A DNA stretch of 19,480 nt from positions 1 to 19,480 of the forward strand of contig CAAGDE010000171.1 in assembly GCA_900768535.1 (NCBI GenBank), written 5' to 3'. The stretch is from Clostridia bacterium. Lineage in GTDB: Bacteria; Bacillota; Clostridia; Oscillospirales; CAG-272. Position 1 is the stretch's first letter; every line of letters starts with the position of its first letter. Shown one piece after another: positions 8,106-15,867 of the stretch. The notes below the pieces were generated by a model, which saw only the letters and a list, made by a program, of their open reading frames with translations, was not told the origin of the DNA and did not search any database. The position numbers and the translations under genes were made by a program.

Positions 8106-9707
8106 TCAGTCTTCTTTCTTTCTGAAAAGCGCAAGGACACCGCCGAACAGGCATATTCCTATGACCGAGAACACGGAGGTCACGCTCTTGCACCCTGCAT
8201 TACCGGGTTCTTCTGACGAAGCGGAAGTTCCCGTTGCTTCATTGGTGGGAGCCTCGGTATTCTCGTTGCTCTGACCGGGTGTCTCCACGGTATCCGACAC
8301 GGAAGGATCCGATTCAACCGGTTGCTCACTGCTTTCTTCGTTCCCGTCATCACCACCGTCACCGGTATCCCCAACCGCAAGCGCCATAAACGCATCTGCG
8401 TCAAAATCGTTTGCATATGCCAGAGAGACATTGGTTGCTTTGATGTCAATCATTTCTTCGGTTTCCTGAAGCAGAGTGGTTCCGCTCAGCGCCTTGATAT
8501 ACAGTCCGTATCCCTGCCCGTTCCAGTTGTTGCGGGCATCGAGAACCGCGCTGTCCATCGCGGGGAAGATTCCGACCACTTCCCCGTCAATATACACCTC
8601 AACAGAGTTATCCAGATTCCAGCGGAAACCGATCGTAAAGGAATCCCCTTCCTTTTTGCCGAGCATCATGACATTTCCAGAACTCGGTTGCGCTTCCGCG
8701 GCATCACGGACCAGCATAAGTCCTTCCGTCTCGCTCTTATTGTAAAGCACCAGTAACATGACCTGCGATGCCTTATCCGCCGATGTCACGCCTCTGCCGA
8801 TTTGGAAAATCACACGTGCTGGATTCTGCGCCGCATCCCAGATCAATTCCTGGGTCTGAGGCGTAGCATGCGGCAATTCGGTCACAGTCAGATCCATTTC
8901 CACCATGACCGCAGGCTTGGTCATCATTCCGACCACAATATTGTAAGCGCCGCTCGCTCCAGTAGACACCTTGTTTCCTGCGTTATAGGAAACTGTCAGC
9001 TGTCTGCCATTTGTATAATCCGCTTTTTTGGCACCGGCGGATACAGCGCCCCATGTACCTTTGGTCGTTCCATCGTTGGTGTAATAACCGAGCATGGAAT
9101 GACTTACAAATACCTCATTGGCGGTAAAGTGAAGCTTTCCTGCAAAGCTTCCGATGCCTGCATCGGTTTCCGCACTGACCTCAAGCGTTGTGGTCACGTC
9201 TCCATTGTCTTTGGAGAACTGCACCAACGTCATGGGAACAGAAAGCTCAAAAATATTGACATAGGTTACAGTGCTTTCCACATCGTTCTCGTCCTTGACA
9301 TTGTAGGAGGTGTTTCCGAATGCGTATTTCACGCCTTCAGGAAGATCCGCGTTTTCTGCGCCTTCCGTAAAGATCACCTCTGCGCCACCGAGCTTAACGC
9401 TTACCTTGGAAAGATTCTTCTTTACGGCAAACACCTCAAGAAAAACGCAGTAGAGCTCTTCATCAGACGGATCGGCTCCCCATGAGGCACCGCAATAGAT
9501 GTCCTCTCCCAGAACGGTGTCCGGAACAATGGCAATATCGTCAAATTCGCCCTTCGTAAGATCACCTTTCAGAACCCCATCCACATGAAGGCTTCCGGCA
9601 TTTGCGATCATTGTCGGAACCGGAGCGTTGTCTGCCGAGGCAGCGAAAGCCCCCGTTGTAAACAGCATCAGGATCACTGTCAGGATAGCAACTATCTGTT
9701 TTTTCAT
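8106..9707 (-). CDS. Exported surface protein B, unknown function, with C-terminal membrane tail
   Basis: The start at 9707 is preferred over the upstream ATG at 9737: AAGGAG lies about 8 bases before it and it begins a clean signal peptide (MKKQIVAILTVILMLFTTGA, cleavage near AFA-A). The 533-residue protein has a beta-rich body with GSLHVDG, a DIYCGASW segment, GIGSFAGKLHFTAN, YYTNDGTTKGTWG, NPARVIFQIGRG and a LamG-like FRWNLDNSVEVYIDGEVVG. All of these recur in the protein encoded at 9910-11550. After FDADAFMALAVG comes an acidic Ser/Thr/Glu/Pro linker of about 60 residues. The end is Gly-Cys-Lys-Ser, a hydrophobic helix and RKKED, a tail that would anchor the protein in the membrane or act as a sorting signal. 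No enzyme motif was recognised. A glycan-binding or scaffold role next to sialidases is inference. Confidence 0.75.
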   Translation of the reverse strand: MKKQIVAILTVILMLFTTGAFAASADNAPVPTMIANAGSLHVDGVLKGDLTKGEFDDIAIVPDTVLGEDIYCGASWGADPSDEELYCVFLEVFAVKKNLSKVSVKLGGAEVIFTEGAENADLPEGVKYAFGNTSYNVKDENDVESTVTYVNIFELSVPMTLVQFSKDNGDVTTTLEVSAETDAGIGSFAGKLHFTANEVFVSHSMLGYYTNDGTTKGTWGAVSAGAKKADYTNGRQLTVSYNAGNKVSTGASGAYNIVVGMMTKPAVMVEMDLTVTELPHATPQTQELIWDAAQNPARVIFQIGRGVTSADKASQVMLLVLYNKSETEGLMLVRDAAEAQPSSGNVMMLGKKEGDSFTIGFRWNLDNSVEVYIDGEVVGIFPAMDSAVLDARNNWNGQGYGLYIKALSGTTLLQETEEMIDIKATNVSLAYANDFDADAFMALAVGDTGDGGDDGNEESSEQPVESDPSVSDTVETPGQSNENTEAPTNEATGTSASSEEPGNAGCKSVTSVFSVIGICLFGGVLALFRKKED

Positions 9708-9751
9708 AACCAAATCTCCTTTTCTGTTTTTGTGCATTTTCGCGTTTTTAA

Positions 9752-9889
9752 TTAACTAAACTGAACGTCATTAAAGTCAACAGAATCAATATTTCCTATA
9801 TCGCCTGTACCACCGGAAATCATTGTAAAGATATGCTCAACATCGCGAAGGACGATCTCATCGCTTGGCGTTTCATACGTTTTTTTCAT
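9752..9889 (-). CDS. 45-residue peptide gene between the two exported-protein paralogs
   Basis: This short gene starts at ATG 9889, 20 bases after the stop of exported protein A, and ends with TAA at 9752, 44 bases before exported protein B. A GGGAAGAAAC purine stretch precedes the ATG. The peptide begins MKKTYETPSDEIVLRDVEHI, then FTMISGGTGDIGN, and ends in an acidic tail (DSVDFNDVQFS). It has a basic start, a central S-G-G turn and no signal peptide or membrane helix. The pattern 'MKK-Y-x-P-x-x-E-I' followed by a small Gly-rich part resembles short uncharacterised proteins I associate with gut Firmicutes and Bacteroidales; this is a recollection, not a search result. Function unknown; a leader-like or secreted peptide or a small partner of the exported proteins are options. 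Tight spacing supports a real gene. Confidence 0.6.
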   Translation of the reverse strand: MKKTYETPSDEIVLRDVEHIFTMISGGTGDIGNIDSVDFNDVQFS

Positions 9890-9909
9890 GTTTCTTCCCA
9901 ATCCTTTCA

Positions 9910-11550
9910 TCAGGCACCCGCTTCAAGCGGCTTGCCGGTTGAAGCGTCATATTCGATCACCCGTTCCGTCGCATAGGTTCTCTCCGCTCCATCCGTTTCA
10001 ATCACATACGGTCTGACGGTGAAGGTCATATTGCCATAGGAAACGGGGATATTTGTTATAGCAGCAACGGTAAACCAGTATCCTTCCGGCGCATACACGG
10101 TTTCTCCAGCCGCGAGCAGCGAGGAAAATGCTTTGGTCACGGGGATATCCTGAACCTCGGAGGTTTTCGTCTTCCCTTCACTGTCCACATAGGACATCGT
10201 AATCTCATAGCCAGCCGAAACATAGTCGATCGACGGAATGATGCTGACGAAACGGACGCTGTATTTTCCGTCGGCAATTGCGGTCTCCTGCTGTCCGTAA
10301 TATTCCACGGGAGCGGGCGTTGCAAGTGCCAGGAACGCATCCGCATCCAGTGCCGTATGGTTGGAAAGTGACAGCCCGTAATAGGAGCAGGAAATCGTTG
10401 CGTCCGCGGTGCTTCCAGCCAGAGCTTCAATGTATACCCCCCAGGACTTACTGTTGAAATTGTTTCCGTGCCAAGGCGTTATATTGGCTGCACTGAGCTT
10501 GGGGAAGACACCGACTGCCGTTCCGTCCACCCACACCTGAGCCGAATAATCCGCGTTCCATTGAACGGTAAGCGTAAAAGACTCATTCAACTGCTTTCCG
10601 AGTTCGATTCCTGCCTCGGTCAGATCATGACCATTATACCGGACCAAAACCAGTCCCTTATCCTTCACGTTATAAATCGATGTAATCAGGCAAAATGCCG
10701 GATTGGTCGTACTGTTGGCTTTCATTCCTTTGTTGAGACGAAGCCGGATCCTCGCCGGATTTTCGGCTCCCGCTCCCGTCTCGGCAACAATGTTATCCAG
10801 GCTGTCGACTTCAGGCAGGGACGCAACAGTCATATTCATTTGTACGACCGCCTCGATATTGGATTGCAAAGACACAACTTCGTTATAGATTCCGCTTTTA
10901 CGAGCGGTGAGCGTTTTCACTCCGCCGGAACTGCTAACACCGCCCCAAACTTTTTGCGTTGTACCATCATTTGTCTTTTGACCAAGAAGCGAGTCGTTGA
11001 GGAAAGATTTATTGGCGGTGAAATACAGCTTGCCGTTGAAGCTTCCGATTCCGCTACTACTGGTTGCCGTCAGGCTCAGATCGGCATAAACGGTGCCGTC
11101 ATCAACCTTAACGAAAGAGAGCTGCATCATCGGAAAGGACAGCTCCGTGACGTTCAAATATCCGTACGGTCCGAACGAATACTCCGAGCCGGGGATATCG
11201 GTATTCTCGCTTCCGTTTCGTTGAAAGGTTGTCGTCTTTCCGCCGATGTTGATACCGACCTCCGACAGTCCGTAGGAGTAGGAGAGAGAAACGATCATCA
11301 AATAGACCTTTTTAGTGCTCTCGTCCCAAGAAGCACCTGCGTACATATTGGTTCCGATCCGGACATCCGGGGTCAGCATTTCCGCACTGTCACCCAACGA
11401 TGCGTTGGAAGCGCCGTCAACTGTCAGTGAGCCTTTGGTTGCATACATGATATCCGTGCCTTCCTCGGCGTTGACAAGCATTGTGCCCGCCGACAGGAGC
11501 ATTGTCAGACACAGTATCACTGAAATGAGTTTTCCGATTGCTTTTTTCAT
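9910..11550 (-). CDS. Exported surface protein A, unknown function, paralog of B
   Basis: The 546-residue protein starts at 11550 with AAAGGAAC and AAGGAG purine stretches just upstream. Its signal peptide (MKKAIGKLISVILCLTMLLS...) would be cleaved near VNA-EE. The body matches exported protein B in order: GSLTVDG, NMYAGASWDE, GIGSFNGKLYFTAN, GQKTNDGTTQKVWGG, IYNEVVS, NPARIRLRLNKG, a LamG-like VQWNADYSAQVWVDGTAVG and LDADAFLALA. Instead of the membrane tail it has a beta-sandwich-like C-terminal part (about 420-546, DGKYSVRFVSIIPS...), so it should be released or held non-covalently. No catalytic motif was seen. It is followed at 20 bases by the small peptide gene. Duplication from a common ancestor with protein B is well supported by the shared motif order; the role is unknown. 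Confidence 0.75.
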   Translation of the reverse strand: MKKAIGKLISVILCLTMLLSAGTMLVNAEEGTDIMYATKGSLTVDGASNASLGDSAEMLTPDVRIGTNMYAGASWDESTKKVYLMIVSLSYSYGLSEVGINIGGKTTTFQRNGSENTDIPGSEYSFGPYGYLNVTELSFPMMQLSFVKVDDGTVYADLSLTATSSSGIGSFNGKLYFTANKSFLNDSLLGQKTNDGTTQKVWGGVSSSGGVKTLTARKSGIYNEVVSLQSNIEAVVQMNMTVASLPEVDSLDNIVAETGAGAENPARIRLRLNKGMKANSTTNPAFCLITSIYNVKDKGLVLVRYNGHDLTEAGIELGKQLNESFTLTVQWNADYSAQVWVDGTAVGVFPKLSAANITPWHGNNFNSKSWGVYIEALAGSTADATISCSYYGLSLSNHTALDADAFLALATPAPVEYYGQQETAIADGKYSVRFVSIIPSIDYVSAGYEITMSYVDSEGKTKTSEVQDIPVTKAFSSLLAAGETVYAPEGYWFTVAAITNIPVSYGNMTFTVRPYVIETDGAERTYATERVIEYDASTGKPLEAGA

Positions 11551-11722
11551 TGTTCCTTTTCTCCTTTGTGTTTTGTGATTCGGATGAAATGACGATCGGG
11601 AAAATGCGTGATCAAACGGTTTATTTCCCCCTCATTTCGTGGGGCTCATTCGGGAAATCGCTTGGTTTTTCACACCAGACAGGCAACACCTCCGGTTCCT
11701 ATCGAAATTCAGTCAGACCGTC

Positions 11723-13171
11723 TTAATCGATTGCATTGATGTCTTCCAGAATCAGCCCCATAATCGGAGTTTTCTGCTTCATATAGGTAGAACAGGTTTT
11801 TGTTTTTTGCTGAACAGCAAGCGTATAGATAATTCCTCTCATCACGGAGCCGGCATCAAATGCGTTCCCGATGTCGTAGTACTTGCTGTCCTGGATCAAT
11901 GCCAACATATCATAATCCGCCGGCCCCTCGGAAAGCCTCCCGCCGATCACCGTACTGAAGAAGGCGGGTCTGGTGTACAGATAACTGTATCGTGCCAATG
12001 CTTCGAGTACCGCGGCACTCTGCTCCCTTTTCTCCGCAGGGAGGACCGAGGGAATGACCGTCATGCCGGCAGTACAAATGGTCCGGTACTCGGTCTGGTA
12101 GATATCGTACTTCGGAAGCGGCAGGTATCCGATTTCAAAGCTCCTCTCCCGAAGCAATCCATACTGCGAACCGACGTCCCACGGCATAAACACGACCTTT
12201 TGTCCAAGGAACATACTCAGGAAATCCGAGTTCGGCAGATCCACATTGTAATAAGGCCGATCCGTATAGTATACCGTGGGGGTATCGTGTGCCAACTCAT
12301 AGACCACTTCCAGCAATTTGTCGATTTTGGATGTCACATTGGATTGGTTGATATTCAGGACATACTGATTTTCACTGTCCCGCCGGACGGTCTGGATATC
12401 AGACGCATACATCAGTGAGCCTTCCCAGGAAGCACGGTTGACAGCCATAGCATATGTACCGTGCGTTTGCCCGTCGATCTTTCCGGTTGCATCCAGTTTT
12501 TTCACTTCTTCCAGAAAGACATCCAGCGTCCAATCGCCGTCCTTGACTGTCTGGTAAAGATCCAGCCCGCCGCCAAGGGCGGAATAAAGCTCTTTGTGAA
12601 AGACCAATGCCATGATCCCCTCGCCCGCAACCGTAAAATCGGAGGAAATGAGGTAGAGCTTGCCGTTCGTCTGGTAGTTTTCAACCTGCGTCTGGTGATA
12701 CCACGATCCGCCAAGGGAAAAATTCTGAACGGACAACAGATCTGCACAGTATCCACCCGTGAGCGTTGCCGCCATCCCTTCCGTCGGGTGTGGCATGGCG
12801 AGCATGAAATCGCTTCCTCCGCCGAGATGGTTCTGAACGATGGTATCGTAGGTCTTTGTCGGATTGCTCAGAACGTTCATTCTGATTTCGGTATTGAGGA
12901 GTTGGTTGACAAATTCCGTTCGTGCAAAGGATACCTCACCGACCTTTGTACCGGTCTGATCCGCATCGTAAATCACCAGATCTGTACCGGAAAATCCCAT
13001 GATCACAAACTTTTCTCCCTTGAGATCCGTCGTTGGCAGTGTGTCCAGAATACTTGGTTCCGCACTTTCCTGTTCGGTCTCGGTGGGCTTCTCCGTATCC
13101 GGCTTTTCACCGCAGGAAGCCAGTATCCCCAACAGCAGACCAAATACCAGCAGTAAACCGATTTTCTTCAT
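11723..13171 (-). CDS. Extracellular solute-binding lipoprotein
   Basis: The start ATG at 13171 (MKKIGLLLVFGLLLGILASC) follows AGGAGG closely and is preferred to the ATG at 13198. A clean lipobox, LASC with Cys 20, is followed by a Thr/Glu/Pro linker, so the protein is anchored outside the membrane. The 482-residue body reads like family-1-type ABC substrate-binding proteins, with two lobes, GDWTLDVFLEEVKKL (about 215-235), a central FLGQKVVFMPWDVG and a C-terminal helical end. Its start overlaps the TGA of the decayed sialidase gene (ATGA), which couples it to that frame. No permease or ATPase gene lies in the window, so a partner must be elsewhere or the protein binds glycans without a transporter. 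A sialic acid or glycan ligand is inferred from position only. Confidence 0.7.
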   Translation of the reverse strand: MKKIGLLLVFGLLLGILASCGEKPDTEKPTETEQESAEPSILDTLPTTDLKGEKFVIMGFSGTDLVIYDADQTGTKVGEVSFARTEFVNQLLNTEIRMNVLSNPTKTYDTIVQNHLGGGSDFMLAMPHPTEGMAATLTGGYCADLLSVQNFSLGGSWYHQTQVENYQTNGKLYLISSDFTVAGEGIMALVFHKELYSALGGGLDLYQTVKDGDWTLDVFLEEVKKLDATGKIDGQTHGTYAMAVNRASWEGSLMYASDIQTVRRDSENQYVLNINQSNVTSKIDKLLEVVYELAHDTPTVYYTDRPYYNVDLPNSDFLSMFLGQKVVFMPWDVGSQYGLLRERSFEIGYLPLPKYDIYQTEYRTICTAGMTVIPSVLPAEKREQSAAVLEALARYSYLYTRPAFFSTVIGGRLSEGPADYDMLALIQDSKYYDIGNAFDAGSVMRGIIYTLAVQQKTKTCSTYMKQKTPIMGLILEDINAID

Positions 13172-13734
13172 GTTTTTCCTCCTTCTGTTGCTTTCCATTT
13201 TGTATATACAATGGACGGCTTTCCGTCACCGTCAACAATCCGGTAATAAACCGTGACCATAGGAACCGTCATCCAGCTCAACCGTAGCACGATAACCGAG
13301 ATCCGGATAAAAGAGCCGGCGTGGTTCATTTCCGCAGTGTAGCTCGCATAGGTGTCCAGAGCTCCCATGGTCATCCCGTAGGAAAACGCATCCGTAAAAC
13401 TCCCGATCCAATTTCTCCGTTTCCGGTAGAGCTGCACGGGATGGTTGAAATAGGACAGAACAAATCTTCCGCTCCCCATAGAACAGATTCCGGCATCCCG
13501 GTCGTCAAGCCAGGAATCGTTAATGACCGCGGGAGCCGACCAGGTCTTGCCTCCATCCCGGCTGACAGACATGAGATTTTTGCCGAACGGACAAACATGA
13601 CCGACCCGCATTCCCGAAAAAACCGCATAAAGGATCCCCTTCTCATCTCTACAAACAGTCGGCTATGCCTGATACCGGAAGGGACCTTCAGTTGACCGGT
13701 ACACAATTCCTTTTCCGATACGACAGACTCTCAT
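13168..13734 (-). pseudogene. Sialidase gene with amber codon, internal deletion and frameshift
   Basis: The start ATG at 13734 overlaps the nanA TGA (ATGA). The frame reads MRVCRIGKGIVYRSTEGPF, reaches TAG at codon 24 (13663-13665), then continues in the same frame with PTVCRDEKGILYAVFSGMRV, an Asp box (SRDGGKTWS) and DAGICSMGSGRFVLSYFNHP. After NHAGSFIRIS the coding sense jumps to another frame that reads PDLGYRATVELDDGS. It then returns at one extra T to the first frame as MVTVYYRIVDGDGKP, ending TKWKATEGGKT. Related sialidases carry well over a hundred residues between the 'HAGSFIRIS' and 'DLGY-ATVELDDGS' parts, including most Asp boxes and the catalytic region, so a large internal deletion is likely. 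The TGA at 13168 overlaps the next start. The gene no longer makes an active enzyme. Confidence 0.75.
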
Positions 13735-14630
13735 TGTTCGGTAAAGGGCCACCCATTGGCGCGAAGCTCTGCTTCCATATCCTTCTTTTGCTGTTCGGTG
13801 AAGTGCCGCATGGGATAGGTTGCCTCTCCGACATCAAATCCCTGGAGGACCGCGGCGTACTTGACCCCCGGAATACACTCATTTTTCAGGAAAACTCCGA
13901 TCACGCGGTTGATCTTATACTGAATCTGCCGCGCTTCCTCGAGCTTCCCTTCCTGCACACAGTTATAAAGTCTTACATACTCCGGCAACATGGAAGTATA
14001 CGTGGATCCGATCCCTGCATCCGCTCCGGCGGCAAGTCCGCAAATGAGCATCTCATCCGGCCCGTTGATGATGTTCATTTCTCCCTGCGTGAGATCCTTG
14101 AGCCTCATCATTTCGTAGAAATCGTTGGTACTCCACTTCACTCCCACCACATTATCGATCTCAAAAATTTTCGCCAGTAGCTCCGCACTCATATTCTTGC
14201 TTGTAGAAGGATGATGATAAACGATAACGGGAATATGTACACTGTTGGCGATTTTTTTATAGTAATTATAAATGTCGGTTCCGTCATAGTAGTAAAAAAA
14301 CGGCGGTACAGCGGCGATCGCATCCGCGCCTGTGCGTTCGGCGTGCTTGGCAAGCTCAACCGCTTCGTTGAGATTCATGGAGGCAACATGACAGATCACC
14401 GGCTTTCTTCCGGCAGTATGTTCAACGGCTACCTCACACATTTCCTCACGGGCTTCCCGTGACATCACAAGTCCTTCTCCGGTGGCTCCGAGAATATAAA
14501 ATCCGTTTGCCCCCTGTTCCAGAAGCCGGTCAATCATCTGTCTGACGGCAGGGGTATTGATGGTTTGGTTATCCTCCTTGAAAGGAGTAATAAAGGCGGG
14601 TAAAATGCCGGTATACTTTACGGTTTTCAT
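13731..14630 (-). CDS. nanA: N-acetylneuraminate lyase
   Basis: NanA cleaves N-acetylneuraminate to N-acetylmannosamine and pyruvate in the cytoplasm, the first step of sialic acid catabolism. ATG 14630 (MKTVKYTGILPAFITPF) is chosen because GGGAG lies 7 bases upstream and it gives the family's usual length (299 residues); the frame open to 14855 is noncoding upstream. The TIM-barrel marks are GATGEG (48-53, pyruvate carboxylate site), Tyr 138 in IVYHHPS and the Schiff-base Lys 165 in GVKWSTNDFYE, at the expected family positions. The 'GVK-x-S/T-ND' form resembles lyases of the nanA branch more than dihydrodipicolinate synthase, and the sialidase neighbours support this. A promoter lies at 14716-14744, and its stop overlaps the start of the broken sialidase. 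A related aldolase of the same superfamily is the main alternative. Confidence 0.85.
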   Translation of the reverse strand: MKTVKYTGILPAFITPFKEDNQTINTPAVRQMIDRLLEQGANGFYILGATGEGLVMSREAREEMCEVAVEHTAGRKPVICHVASMNLNEAVELAKHAERTGADAIAAVPPFFYYYDGTDIYNYYKKIANSVHIPVIVYHHPSTSKNMSAELLAKIFEIDNVVGVKWSTNDFYEMMRLKDLTQGEMNIINGPDEMLICGLAAGADAGIGSTYTSMLPEYVRLYNCVQEGKLEEARQIQYKINRVIGVFLKNECIPGVKYAAVLQGFDVGEATYPMRHFTEQQKKDMEAELRANGWPFTEQ

Positions 14631-14658
14631 TTTTTTCTCCCAATCATAATTTTTGTAA

Positions 14659-14687
14659 TTGACAAACAGGAAGATTTGTGATATACT
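14659..14687 (+). promoter_or_regulatory. Promoter for the AraC-family regulator
   Basis: TTGACA at 14659-14664 and TATACT at 14682-14687 are separated by 17 bases, reading right toward the regulator gene with a leader of about 140 bases. It lies left of the opposing nanA promoter, so the two transcripts start toward each other and overlap for about 15 bases. Confidence 0.65.
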
Positions 14688-14715
14688 TACAACACATCCT
14701 GAAAACGTCGATTTT

Positions 14716-14744
14716 ATTATAACTGATTTCACCATGTATTGCAA
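14716..14744 (-). promoter_or_regulatory. Promoter for the nanA gene series
   Basis: On the minus strand TTGCAA (14744-14739) and a perfect TATAAT (14721-14716) are 17 bases apart, reading toward nanA with a leader of roughly 80 bases. The weak -35 suits an activated promoter, and the neighbouring AraC-family gene is the obvious candidate activator. Imperfect inverted elements nearby (TTGTAA at 14653 with TTACAA at 14687) may be operator pieces, but this is weak. Confidence 0.6.
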
Positions 14745-14831
14745 CAAATAAAACATACCAATTTGAAGAAACACTTCCGTTTTTTTAGACTTGGAACAAA
14801 TTTTCGGTATTATACAGGAGTGGCAAACAAC

Positions 14832-15764
14832 ATGAATGCATTCGATTCTGCCCAAAATCTATCCGTAAAGATCAACGGGATCTATTTCCACATCCATTCA
14901 TCCAAATTCCCACCTTTCCGGCATGAGGAGATTATTCAGAAATTGCATATGCATTACACTTGGGAATTTCAGTATATTTTCAAGGGTACGCAGGAAATAT
15001 ACATCGACCAACAGAAGGAACCGATCATACTGGGAGAAAATCAGCTTTGTATGATCCCTCCGGAAACGATCCACAGAGTCAACAGCCCTGCTGTCACAAG
15101 AATCTGTTTTAATATCACTTTGGATTTTGACCCGAAGGATCCGTATGGAAATATTTCCGACTATTACCGTCTGCACAGTGTATTTACCTCCATCAAGGAC
15201 GTAAAAATCGTCAGTGACCCATATGTTGTGTCCCTGATGGAGAGATTTCAAGCAGGTGACATGAACGATCATTATCCGAATTTGATAAAGGGCTCAATTC
15301 TATGTACCATCATCATGTGCGCGTTCCATATAATCGATTCCACGGCTGCACCCCAGAAAAGCGGAAAAGAAAAGCATTTGAACACAGATCTGCAGTCCGA
15401 TCGGCAATGGATCATTGAAGCACATATCACAAAATATTTCACCGAAGAGAGCGGACTGTCAGTACTTGCCAAGCAACTCTGCCTGAGCGAACGCCAGACC
15501 CGCGTAACCGTAAAAGAGCTCATGGGAGAAAACTATAAGAAGCTCATTATCAAACACCGCATGGAAATTGCAAACTCCCTGATCTCCTCCCCCTCCGTCT
15601 CACTTTCGGATATCGCTTTACAGATCGGGTATCACTCTTATAACGGATTTTATCTTGCCTATACCAAATATTACGGAGTCACACCGGAAGCCGCGAGAAA
15701 GAAAGCAATGGAAAAGCAAGTGGACCCGAATGACATCGACCGGAAAATTTATGTCAAATCATAG
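14832..15764 (+). CDS. AraC-family transcriptional regulator
   Basis: ATG 14832 (MNAFDSAQNL...) with AGGAG about 11 bases upstream gives 310 residues; the open frame from 14739 is not supported by a ribosome site. The N-terminal half is a cupin-like sensor (HEEIIQKLHMHYTWEFQYIF, then YIDQQKEPIILGENQLCMIP), with the usual histidine-rich ligand pocket. The C-terminal part has two helix-turn-helix units, about 205-228 (LSVLAKQLCLSERQTRVTVK) and 255-285 (SLSDIALQIGYHSYNGFYLA, YYGVTPEAARKK), the AraC signature. It is transcribed away from nanA, so it most likely controls the sialic acid genes in response to the sugar or a breakdown product. The ligand and targets are inferred from position. Confidence 0.85.
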   Translation: MNAFDSAQNLSVKINGIYFHIHSSKFPPFRHEEIIQKLHMHYTWEFQYIFKGTQEIYIDQQKEPIILGENQLCMIPPETIHRVNSPAVTRICFNITLDFDPKDPYGNISDYYRLHSVFTSIKDVKIVSDPYVVSLMERFQAGDMNDHYPNLIKGSILCTIIMCAFHIIDSTAAPQKSGKEKHLNTDLQSDRQWIIEAHITKYFTEESGLSVLAKQLCLSERQTRVTVKELMGENYKKLIIKHRMEIANSLISSPSVSLSDIALQIGYHSYNGFYLAYTKYYGVTPEAARKKAMEKQVDPNDIDRKIYVKS

Positions 15765-15805
15765 ATCGGCAGGCGTTTGGCATATTGCTTTCCGAAAATC
15801 AATAA

Positions 15806-15846
15806 AGGGCTGGTCCAATTCGGTGTTGCCGAAAGGGATCAGCCCT
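15806..15846 (-). terminator. Terminator of the alpha/beta hydrolase gene, possibly bidirectional
   Basis: AGGGCTGGTCC (15806-15816) pairs with GGATCAGCCCT (15836-15846) with one G-T wobble, and a nested TTCGG/CCGAA stem lies inside. On the minus strand it is followed by TTATTGATTTTC, a T-rich tail. It lies between the converging regulator (stop TAG 15764) and hydrolase (stop 15868), so it may serve both. Confidence 0.65.
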
Positions 15847-15867
15847 CTCTGATGGATCACTGAATGC

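Noticed and set aside
8802..11430. Plus-strand open frames at 8802-9485 and 10468-11430
   Set aside because: They are mirror frames of exported proteins A and B, which have signal peptides, ribosome sites and paralog support.
11551..11722. Terminator or small gene in the gap before exported protein A
   Set aside because: Only a weak ATTTCCC/GGGAAAT pairing without T run and no ribosome-site-linked frame were seen.
13663..13665. TAG in the sialidase pseudogene as a recoded sense codon
   Set aside because: TAG is used as a normal stop by the large lipoprotein (4102-4104) and by the AraC regulator (15762-15764), and the same gene has a further deletion and frameshift.
14785..14813. TTAGAC-17-TATTAT as the regulator promoter
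   Set aside because: Its start site would fall on or after the AGGAG ribosome site, so the message could not be translated; the upstream TTGACA promoter fits better.
14631..14855. N-terminal extension of NanA to the ATG at 14855
   Set aside because: The added 75 residues have no family match and cover both promoters; ATG 14630 has the ribosome site and the right length.
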